A DNA stretch of 5,469 nucleotides from Saccharofermentans sp. GTDB taxonomy: Bacteria > Bacillota_A > Clostridia > Saccharofermentanales > Saccharofermentanaceae. Both the position numbers and the translations under genes were made by a program. This document shows positions 1 through 5,162 of the stretch, in pieces. The stretch covers positions 1-5,469 of the forward strand of contig JAILMZ010000032.1 of the NCBI GenBank assembly GCA_024692105.1, written 5' to 3'. Below the pieces are notes generated by a model. That model was not told the origin of the DNA and did no database searches. It saw nothing but the letters and a program-made list of their open reading frames with translations. How positions within the stretch are numbered: the first letter of the stretch is position 1; the number at the start of each line of letters is the position of its first letter.

Positions 1-283
1 AGAGATGAGCGGAACCCAGGGTGAGTCCAAGAGACTTGAGGGAATCTGCATCGAGCTCTACGGTGAGATAGCGAACTACTACGACATCTATTACAGAGTC
101 CATGCACAGGACATCGGCTGGATGGGCTGGGCAAAGAACGGAGAGTGCGCAGGTACTGCAGGAAGATCTGCAAGACTCGAAGGCATCCAAATTGTACTGG
201 TACCCAAGTGCGATCCTGCACCCGCAGCAACATACGATGGCATTACTTCGGTAACGGAGAAGGCTTTTATTGAAGGTTTTTGA
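1..283 (+). CDS. C-terminal end of a secreted ChW-repeat protein (5' truncated by window edge)
   Basis: The reading frame is open from base 2, with a Glu codon before the Met at base 5, and ends at TGA 281-283. That Met is very probably internal and the gene starts outside the window. About 93 residues are visible. They contain the tail of one ChW repeat (SGTQGESKRLEGICIEL) and a full second one, with YDIYYRVHAQ, then the core GWMGWAKNGECAGTAG, then SARLEGIQIVLVPK. ChW (clostridial hydrophobic, conserved Trp) repeats occur in secreted and surface proteins of clostridia and relatives, usually as C-terminal tandem copies behind a catalytic or adhesive domain. That domain lies upstream here, so no enzymatic role can be assigned. 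The last repeat is followed by a short tail ending AFIEGF, with no LPXTG motif and no transmembrane anchor. No ribosome site precedes base 5. The family call is firm; the function of the whole protein is unknown. Confidence 0.85.
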   Translation, partial: EMSGTQGESKRLEGICIELYGEIANYYDIYYRVHAQDIGWMGWAKNGECAGTAGRSARLEGIQIVLVPKCDPAPAATYDGITSVTEKAFIEGF

Positions 284-305
284 TATTTCAAGGGTTTGAT
301 TTAGG

Positions 306-340
306 TAAGAGCCGGCCGGATGGTCGGCTCTTATCTTTTT
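306..340 (+). terminator. Intrinsic terminator of the ChW-repeat gene
   Basis: A 12-bp stem is formed by TAAGAGCCGGCC (306-317) and GGTCGGCTCTTA (322-333). It has one G-T wobble and a GGAT loop, and is followed by TCTTTTT (334-340). It lies 22 bases after the stop codon and gives a textbook rho-independent end. The regulator downstream should therefore have its own promoter. Confidence 0.9.
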
Positions 341-436
341 AGAGTAATGTTTTCGTAAAATGGTACAAATGGGTGATATTAAAAAGAGATATGTTCAATT
401 ACAATAATCACATAATGTCTTAGGGAAGGTGAGTGT

Positions 437-1087
437 ATGTCTGATAAAGCAAAAGTATTAGTTGTTGACGATCAGAATATATCGCGTGGTTTCTTTGAGA
501 TGTATGTCCGCGCAGCCGTTAATTATGAGCTTGTGGCCGGACTTCGTACAGCTCAGGCTGCGATCGACTATGTTGATGAGAACAAAGTCGATCTGATTAT
601 CCTGGATGTAATGATGCAGGAAGGAATAGACGGACTTTCCGCAGCAGAGCTCATTAAGAAGAAGCATCCCGAGATCAAGATAATATTGACCACTTCCACT
701 TCCGAGACGACTTGGGAACAAAAGGCGAGAGATGCAGGTATCGAGAGTTTCTGGTACAAGGAATACGATGAACACGGTCTGCTTGAGATAATGGAGCGCA
801 CTTTGAACGGAGAGTCCGTTTATCCTGCGGATGAACCCAATGTTCCGTTTGGAAAGATAACACGTTCCGATCTTACTGACCGTGAGATCGAGATATTAAG
901 AGAACTTACGGCCAGCAAGACGAATGAAGAGATAGCCGAAGAACTCATGATATCAGTAAATACGGTTAAGAGACATATTCAGAACATCATGGAAAAGACC
1001 GGATTCGAGTCACGTCTTGATCTTGCCATGAGCGCAAAGAGCATCGGCCTTGTAGTCAATGACAGCGACAGGGTTGGAAGCGATTGA
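437..1087 (+). CDS. NarL/LuxR-family two-component response regulator
   Basis: Predicted cytoplasmic DNA-binding response regulator of 216 residues, the usual length for the NarL/FixJ group. The receiver domain (about 5-122) has the acidic pair D11-D12 (VVDDQ), the expected phospho-acceptor D57 (IILDVMM), T85/T86 in the switch position (IILTTS) and the conserved K108 (FWYKEY), so it looks phosphorylatable. A short linker (about 123-144) leads to a LuxR-type helix-turn-helix (about 145-206) with LTDREIEILRELTAS and the recognition region VNTVKRHIQNIMEK. The start is supported by a purine-rich ribosome site, GGGAAGGTGAG (423-433), just before the ATG. It stands alone between a terminator on the left and a convergent gene on the right, with no histidine kinase in the window, so its partner and target genes are unknown. 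A weak -10-like TACAAT at 400-405 lies upstream, but I see no convincing -35. The family is certain; the signal it senses cannot be inferred. Confidence 0.95.
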   Translation: MSDKAKVLVVDDQNISRGFFEMYVRAAVNYELVAGLRTAQAAIDYVDENKVDLIILDVMMQEGIDGLSAAELIKKKHPEIKIILTTSTSETTWEQKARDAGIESFWYKEYDEHGLLEIMERTLNGESVYPADEPNVPFGKITRSDLTDREIEILRELTASKTNEEIAEELMISVNTVKRHIQNIMEKTGFESRLDLAMSAKSIGLVVNDSDRVGSD

Positions 1088-1128
1088 TCTATTATTAGCT
1101 TTCTCTCATCAGGGGTGATCTGAAGTAA

Positions 1129-1166
1129 GGAAAGGGCGGTAACGAATTATCGTTGCCACCCTTTTC
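1129..1166. terminator. Hairpin between convergent genes, probable bidirectional terminator
   Basis: Arms GGAAAGGGCGGTAACGA (1129-1145) and TCGTTGCCACCCTTTTC (1150-1166) form a 17-position stem around an ATTA loop, with two G-T wobbles and one C-A mismatch. It lies 41 bases past the regulator stop and 18 bases past the end of the convergent lipoprotein gene. On the plus strand the descending arm ends in CCCTTTTCTAATT, a modest T-tract. On the minus strand the T-tract is weaker (CCCTTTCCTTACTT). It probably ends both transcripts, more efficiently in the plus direction. Confidence 0.75.
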
Positions 1167-1184
1167 TAATTCCATAGGATTCAT

Positions 1185-2051
1185 TTATCCGAATATCGTG
1201 CCTGATACATACTCTTCGATCGAGTATGCCGTGGAATAATCGCCCGGTAATAATACCCAGCCGCAGGAACCGAAATCTTCAGCGACTTTAACTATGTCAT
1301 CTCTGGTATCAACAATTCCGCTGCCTTTAACGGTATCATTCCACTGAGTTGAACCCCAGCTGGCAGTAATTGATTCGACATTAATGTACTTATAAGTGCC
1401 GTCAGCAAGCTCATACACATATGTCTTCTCGATTATTTCTCCGGCGCCGTCTTCCAGGCAGGCGATCCATCCGTCATCTATGTTGTTGTCACTGAGACTT
1501 ACAGTCAGTTCTTCGAATTCAACTCCCGCTATATTCTTAACACAGACAGAATCGGGGAGGAGAGAAAGCTTTACACCGCAGCAGGGATATGTAAAAGCTT
1601 CTGTCACTATGTCTTCGGGACCGGGAGAAGTCTCCTTAACTACCACAGTCAGTTCTGAACCGTCATACTGAAGGTCTACTATCTCTATGTCATAACCTCC
1701 GGTGCTGTGTTCGCCTGAAGTAATTACGAGAATATACGGTAACGGATCACTTGGATCGTCGAAAACATAATACCCGCGGTCATCCAAATCACCATAAGCA
1801 TTTGCAGGTGAAAGCTCATAATCAATGCCTCCGATATTTCCGGATTCCTCCAGATCCGAAGGCTGGGTTATGTCGTATTGTACGGTTGTTTCCTCAGGTT
1901 CAGAGCTTTCCTGTACCTTGACGGCGGTGGTGTCTTCCGTGTCGTCGTGTTTCGAGCTTTTCTTGTTTTCAGAGGCACATCCGGCAACGCCTGCCAATAC
2001 TGCGGTTACTGCCAGTCCCATGCAAATGTAATGTCTCAGATCCCGTCTCAT
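1185..2051 (-). CDS. PrcB_C-like domain lipoprotein
   Basis: Predicted membrane-anchored lipoprotein of 288 residues. The signal peptide has a basic start (MRRDLRHY), a hydrophobic core (residues 9-21) and the lipobox VAGC, which makes C25 the lipidated cysteine. Residues 26-72 are a charged, Ser/Thr/Glu-rich spacer. Residues about 92-172 resemble the PrcB C-terminal family: ILVITSGEHSTGGYDIEI with the conserved GG at 118-119, then VVVKETSPGPEDI and a TYP segment leading to KLSLLPDSV. The family is named after a treponemal protease-complex subunit, but most members are lipoproteins of unknown role. The last 115 residues, with WIACLEDGAGEIIEKTYVYE and a final FGSCGWVLLPGDYS region, I do not recognise. 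The start at 2051 is preferred over an in-frame ATG at 2066 because GGAGG falls 8 bases before it; the upstream ATG overlaps that ribosome site and would leave it unused. The gene is monocistronic within the window. Localisation is firm, the domain likely, the function unknown. Confidence 0.85.
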   Translation of the reverse strand: MRRDLRHYICMGLAVTAVLAGVAGCASENKKSSKHDDTEDTTAVKVQESSEPEETTVQYDITQPSDLEESGNIGGIDYELSPANAYGDLDDRGYYVFDDPSDPLPYILVITSGEHSTGGYDIEIVDLQYDGSELTVVVKETSPGPEDIVTEAFTYPCCGVKLSLLPDSVCVKNIAGVEFEELTVSLSDNNIDDGWIACLEDGAGEIIEKTYVYELADGTYKYINVESITASWGSTQWNDTVKGSGIVDTRDDIVKVAEDFGSCGWVLLPGDYSTAYSIEEYVSGTIFG

Positions 2052-2059
2052 TCCTGATA

Positions 2060-2064
2060 CCTCC
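2060..2064 (-). promoter_or_regulatory. Ribosome binding site that decides the lipoprotein start
   Basis: On the minus strand GGAGG (2064-2060) is followed by an 8-base spacer and the ATG at 2051-2049. This is ideal spacing. It argues that the in-frame ATG at 2066-2064, whose last base is the first G of this site, is not the true start. Confidence 0.8.
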
Positions 2065-2121
2065 ATAATCGATTATTTCTCTTAATACAGATAAGTAATA
2101 TAAATTGTTGCAAAGTCCAAG

Positions 2122-2149
2122 AAGATATTTTGAAAATAGTACTTGTCAA
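2122..2149 (-). promoter_or_regulatory. Candidate sigma-A-type promoter of the lipoprotein gene
   Basis: On the minus strand a perfect -35 hexamer, TTGACA (2149-2144), is followed 16 bases later by TATCTT (2127-2122), a 4-of-6 match to the -10 consensus. It would give a 5' leader of roughly 65 bases before the start at 2051. The -35 falls inside the left arm of the dyad at 2143-2168. The assignment is by consensus match only. Confidence 0.5.
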
Positions 2150-2168
2150 AACCGATTCGTTTTGATAA
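2143..2168. repeat. Inverted repeat over the divergent promoter zone, possible operator
   Basis: Arms TTGTCAAAAC (2143-2152) and GTTTTGATAA (2159-2168) match as inverted repeats at 9 of 10 positions around a 6-base CGATTC centre. The left arm contains the -35 of the minus-strand lipoprotein promoter. The right arm contains a TTGATA that could be the -35 for the plus-strand leader. The position suits a regulator acting on both directions, but AT-rich promoters produce such dyads by chance. Confidence 0.35.
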
Positions 2169-2190
2169 ATTACTAAACAATTGAATAAAC
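2162..2190 (+). promoter_or_regulatory. Candidate promoter of the T-box leader transcript
   Basis: TTGATA (2162-2167) and AATAAA (2184-2189), spaced 16 bases apart, would start transcription near 2196, a few bases before T-box stem I, as is usual for such leaders. An alternative pair, TTGTCA (2143-2148) with TAAATT (2166-2171) at 17-base spacing, would start near 2178. Both are imperfect, so the exact hexamers are uncertain although a plus-strand promoter in this AT-rich stretch is expected. Confidence 0.4.
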
Positions 2191-2404
2191 AAAAGCAGTA
2201 ATCGGGGAATAGTACTTCCCATATGCGTCCTCTGACAGAGAGTTGCCGGCCGGTGCGAGGCAACACAGGACAGATGTCAAGGAACTCGCCCCGTAGCTTT
2301 TCTTCCGAAAGGGAATACCTGATTAAGAAGAAACGTAAGACCTACGTTACAAGGTCAGGATATCGGCCCCGGCCCGTATCTGCAGAGTGCGCCCCACGGG
2401 CGAA

Positions 2405-2439
2405 ATAGAGTGGTACCGCGAATGACCCTTCGTCTCTAT
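2405..2439 (+). promoter_or_regulatory. T-box antiterminator
   Basis: ATAGAG (2405-2410) pairs with CTCTAT (2434-2439). The 7-base bulge TGGTACC (2411-2417) follows, then GCGAA (2418-2422) pairs with TTCGT (2429-2433) around TGACCC. This is the standard antiterminator fold. TGGT in the bulge binds the free ACCA end of uncharged tRNA. It shares bases 2426-2437 with the terminator stem, so the two are mutually exclusive. Confidence 0.93.
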
Positions 2440-2464
2440 AGTAAGAGAGCGATGGGTTTTTTTT
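2426..2464 (+). terminator. Regulated T-box terminator
   Basis: CCCTTCGTCTCT (2426-2437) pairs with AGAGAGCGATGGG (2444-2456), with one T-T mismatch and one bulged G (2449), around ATAGTA. Eight T residues follow (2457-2464). It ends 39 bases before the downstream start codon and should stop transcription when the cognate tRNA is charged. Confidence 0.93.
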
Positions 2465-2503
2465 ATTGCTCAAAAAAAGACAAAAGCGAAAGAGGTAACA
2501 ACA

Positions 2504-5029
2504 ATGCTTACATGTTTCTCGACACTGGCATGTCCCGACTTTTCCTGGCAGGATATCTATTCCATGGCCAAGGACTTTGGTTTCAACGGCATCGAGATCA
2601 GAGGTCTCGGACAGGATATCTTCTCCGTTAAGGCTCCGCCGTTCACGGAGGCTAATCTTCCCAAGACAGTGGCAAAGCTTAAGGAACTTAAGCTTACGAT
2701 TCCCTGCCTTTCTTCCGGTGAGCCAGTAAACGATCTTGCCACCAAAGATAAGGCCATTGCCGAGATCCGTGCATATATCGAACTCGCAAACAAGCTTGGC
2801 ACTTCTTATATTCGTGTACTAGGTGACCGCAATCCCGCACCTGAGAAGGAAGTGGATGACAACGTTGTTATTGAGATCATGAAGGAACTCGTTCCTTATG
2901 CAGAAGAAATGAACGTTACGCTTCTTATCGAGACAAACGGTGTCTACGCTGATACAAAGCGACTAAAGAAGGTTCTTGATGCCATTGGAAGCCGTAAGGC
3001 AGCAGCCCTATGGGACATGCATCATCCTTACCGTTTCGCAGGTGAGCAGCCTGAGGAAACAGTAAACAACCTTGGTGAGTACATCAAGCACGTTCACGTA
3101 AAAGACTCCGTCATGGTTGACGGAAAACCCGCATACAAGCTGATGGGTATGGGCGATATGCCGCTCAAAGAGATGTTCGACGCTCTCCAGTCGATTGACT
3201 ACCTAGGTTATATCTCTTTGGAATGGGTCTACAGATGGTCAAAGGACCTCGATTCTGCAGGTATCGTCATCCCGCAATTTGCAAACTATATGGAAGCATA
3301 CAGACCTGCAAAGAAATTCGATCTGCAAACGGACAGCAGAGGGACAGGATATTATCCCTGGCCCAAAGAGACTCTGATCGATCTCACATTCCCGGATGTG
3401 CTCGACAGAGTATGTGAACTGTTCCCGAACCAGTATGCCTTCCGTTACACAGAACTCGACTATACAAGAACATATCCCGAGTTCCGTGATGACGTAGACA
3501 ACCTCGCAAGGGCTTTCCTGGCCATGGGCTGCAAGAAAGGCGACCATATCGCCATCTGGGCAACAAACGTACCTCAGTGGTATCTGACATTCTGGGCTGC
3601 AACCAAGATAGGCTGCGTTCTGGTAACCGTTAACACGGCTTACAAGATCCACGAGATAGAGTACCTCTTGAGACAGTCAGATACATGCACGCTCGTTATG
3701 ATCGACAAGTTCAAGGATTCGGATTACATCCAGATCATCAACGAGATCTGTCCCGAACTGAAGGATTCCGAGCCCGGTAAGCTCGAGTCTGCAAGACTGC
3801 CCGTTCTTAAGAACGTCATTACATGCGAGTCCAGAGTTCCCGGTTGTTTCCACTGGGAAGACATGCCGTCTCTTGCTGAGAAGGTAAATGTAAGCGATGT
3901 CGAGAAGATCCGCCGTACCATCGACAAGCACGATGTCTGCAACATGCAGTACACATCCGGTACGACAGGATTCCCCAAGGGCGTCATGCTCACACACTAT
4001 AACGTCGTAAACAACGGTAAGGCCATCGGTGACTGCATGGATCTGTCCACACACGATAAGATGATGATCCAGGTTCCGATGTTTCACTGCTTTGGCATGG
4101 TACTCGCCATGACAGCTTCCGTCACACACGGCGTTACGATGTCGCCCATCACGGCTTTCTCACCGCGAAAAGGCTTACACTGCATCAACCAGGAGAAGAT
4201 CACATGCTTCCACGGCGTTCCTACGATGTTCATCGCCATGCTCGGACATGAGAATTTCCCCAAGACAGATTTCTCACACATGAGAACTGGTATCATGGCA
4301 GGTTCGCCTTGCCCGATCAAGACAATGGAAGAAGTAATTGAGAAGATGCACATGCCTGAGATCGTTATCACTTACGGTCAGACGGAAGCTTCTCCCGCGA
4401 CAACAATGAGCAAGACGACTGACACCATCGAGCAGAGAGTAAATACCGTAGGACCTTCCATTTTCGGAGTCGAAACAAAGATCGTCGATCCCGAGACGGG
4501 TGAGGAACTCCCGGACGGTGTTCCCGGTGAGTTCTGCGCACGCGGTTACAACATCATGAAGGGCTACTACAAGATGCCCGAGGCAACTGCTGCAGCAATA
4601 GACGAAGACGGCTGGCTCCACTCCGGAGACCTCGCTCTGAAGAGACCCGAGGACGGTTACTACAAGATCACAGGCCGTATCAAGGACATGATCATCCGCG
4701 GCGGTGAGAACATCTACCCGAAGGAGATCGAAGACTTCCTCTATACATACGATAAGATCGAGGATGTCCAGGTCATCGGCGTACCTGATGCCGATTACGG
4801 CGAAGAGATCATGGCTTGCGTCATCCTGAAGCAGGGCGAGACTGCAACGGAAGATGAGATCAAGGATTATGTCCGTGACCACATGGCTAAGCACAAGGTA
4901 CCGAGATATGTTGATTTCGTTGATTCCTTCCCGATGAATGCTGCAGGAAAGATCCTCAAGTACAAGATGAGAGAAGAAGCAGTGGAGAGACACAACCTCG
5001 GCGATGCAAACAAGATCGTAACTGCCTGA
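2504..5029 (+). CDS. Fusion of xylose-isomerase-like TIM barrel and YngI-type acyl-CoA synthetase
   Basis: A single uninterrupted frame of 841 residues joins two enzymes that are usually separate. Residues 1-265 are an AP-endonuclease-2/sugar-phosphate isomerase TIM barrel; likely metal ligands are E143 (LIETNG), D171 (WDMHH), H198 (HVHVKD) and E240 (SLEW), so it appears catalytically intact. After a linker, residues 288-835 are a full ANL acyl-CoA synthetase: P-loop YTSGTTGFPKG (483-493), YGQTEASP (624-631), HSGDL with D709, hinge region GRIKDMIIRGGENIYPKEIE (724-743) and catalytic K816 (NAAGK). It would convert a carboxylic acid, ATP and CoA to acyl-CoA, AMP and pyrophosphate in the cytoplasm. 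From memory, stretches such as NMQYTSGTTGFPKGVMLTH and RTGIMAGSPCP closely match Bacillus subtilis YngI, encoded in a leucine/isovalerate-degradation cluster. The start follows AGAGGT (2491-2496). It is the only gene behind the leucine T-box. Short or branched acyl substrates are plausible but not proven, and the barrel's substrate is unknown. Confidence 0.93.
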   Translation: MLTCFSTLACPDFSWQDIYSMAKDFGFNGIEIRGLGQDIFSVKAPPFTEANLPKTVAKLKELKLTIPCLSSGEPVNDLATKDKAIAEIRAYIELANKLGTSYIRVLGDRNPAPEKEVDDNVVIEIMKELVPYAEEMNVTLLIETNGVYADTKRLKKVLDAIGSRKAAALWDMHHPYRFAGEQPEETVNNLGEYIKHVHVKDSVMVDGKPAYKLMGMGDMPLKEMFDALQSIDYLGYISLEWVYRWSKDLDSAGIVIPQFANYMEAYRPAKKFDLQTDSRGTGYYPWPKETLIDLTFPDVLDRVCELFPNQYAFRYTELDYTRTYPEFRDDVDNLARAFLAMGCKKGDHIAIWATNVPQWYLTFWAATKIGCVLVTVNTAYKIHEIEYLLRQSDTCTLVMIDKFKDSDYIQIINEICPELKDSEPGKLESARLPVLKNVITCESRVPGCFHWEDMPSLAEKVNVSDVEKIRRTIDKHDVCNMQYTSGTTGFPKGVMLTHYNVVNNGKAIGDCMDLSTHDKMMIQVPMFHCFGMVLAMTASVTHGVTMSPITAFSPRKGLHCINQEKITCFHGVPTMFIAMLGHENFPKTDFSHMRTGIMAGSPCPIKTMEEVIEKMHMPEIVITYGQTEASPATTMSKTTDTIEQRVNTVGPSIFGVETKIVDPETGEELPDGVPGEFCARGYNIMKGYYKMPEATAAAIDEDGWLHSGDLALKRPEDGYYKITGRIKDMIIRGGENIYPKEIEDFLYTYDKIEDVQVIGVPDADYGEEIMACVILKQGETATEDEIKDYVRDHMAKHKVPRYVDFVDSFPMNAAGKILKYKMREEAVERHNLGDANKIVTA

Positions 5030-5048
5030 TAGTTATCACAATTCAAAC

Positions 5049-5081
5049 AATAAATGGTTCACTGCAAAGTGAACCCTTATT
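5049..5081 (+). terminator. Hairpin after the fusion gene, probable terminator
   Basis: AATAA (5049-5053) and GGTTCACT (5056-5063) pair with AGTGAACC (5068-5075) and TTATT (5077-5081) around a GCAA tetraloop. Two unpaired bases face one across the internal gap. It lies 19 bases past the stop codon. The T-tract (TTATTGATT) is modest, so this may act together with the next hairpin. Confidence 0.7.
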
Positions 5082-5100
5082 GATTGGATATAAAGGCAAT

Positions 5101-5131
5101 AAAAATGCCCCTCCGTGAAGGAGAGGCATTT
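5101..5131 (-). terminator. Intrinsic terminator of pckA, possibly bidirectional
   Basis: AAATGCC (5103-5109) pairs with GGCATTT (5125-5131), and CTCC (5111-5114) with GGAG (5120-5123), with one C-A mismatch (5110/5124) and a GTGAA loop. On the minus strand the stem runs into TTTTT (5105-5101), a strong T-tract, 31 bases after the pckA stop. On the plus strand CATTTCT follows, so it may also back up termination of the fusion gene. Confidence 0.85.
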
Positions 5132-5162
5132 CTGATTAACTGATTAGGTTAACTTACAGATA

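Larger units (their letters stand above)
2203..2464 (+). promoter_or_regulatory. T-box riboswitch leader, leucine specifier (CTC)
   Basis: This is a complete transcriptional T-box, an RNA that reads the charging state of one tRNA and allows read-through when that tRNA is uncharged. Stem I is closed by CGGGG (2203-2207) with CCCCG (2289-2293). The specifier loop has AGTA (2211-2214) opposite GAA-CTC-G (2282-2288), closed above by CTT with AAG (2279-2281). The specifier triplet at the standard place after GAA is CTC, a leucine codon. Higher up, GTCCT pairs with AGGAC, the AGAGAG bulge follows (2237-2242), and GTTGCC pairs with GGCAAC around a GGTGCGA-containing terminal loop, all typical of the tRNA-elbow-binding tip. 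A probable stem II region (TTTCTTC 2299-2305 with GAAGAAA 2327-2333; CCTGA 2318-2322 with TCAGG 2355-2359) and further hairpins follow. The conserved T-box core AGAGTGGTACCGCG is at 2407-2420. The TGGT bulge predicts a tRNA with discriminator base A, which fits tRNA-Leu. The class is certain; the leucine call is likely. Confidence 0.95.

Noticed and set aside
2052..2066. An alternative lipoprotein start at 2066 adding five residues (MEVSG)
   Set aside because: The GGAGG ribosome site overlaps this ATG and is ideally spaced for the next ATG at 2051.
2332..2348. A perfect 6-bp hairpin AACGTA/TACGTT as a separate terminator or protein site
   Set aside because: It has no T-tract and lies between stem I and the antiterminator, where T-boxes carry accessory helices, so it is best read as part of the riboswitch.
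2223..2631. Two short plus-strand frames (2223-2408 and 2410-2631) that could be leader peptides or small genes
   Set aside because: They run through the structured T-box RNA and into the fusion gene, have no ribosome sites, and their composition reflects the RNA helices.
3239..4129. Antisense frames of 137 and 150 codons opposite the fusion gene
   Set aside because: They are shadows of the sense frame, with no recognisable domain and no start signals.
4274..4993. A 239-codon antisense frame inside the acyl-CoA synthetase half
   Set aside because: Long antisense frames arise from the codon bias of strongly coding DNA. It has no ribosome site and the sense strand carries every catalytic motif of the family.
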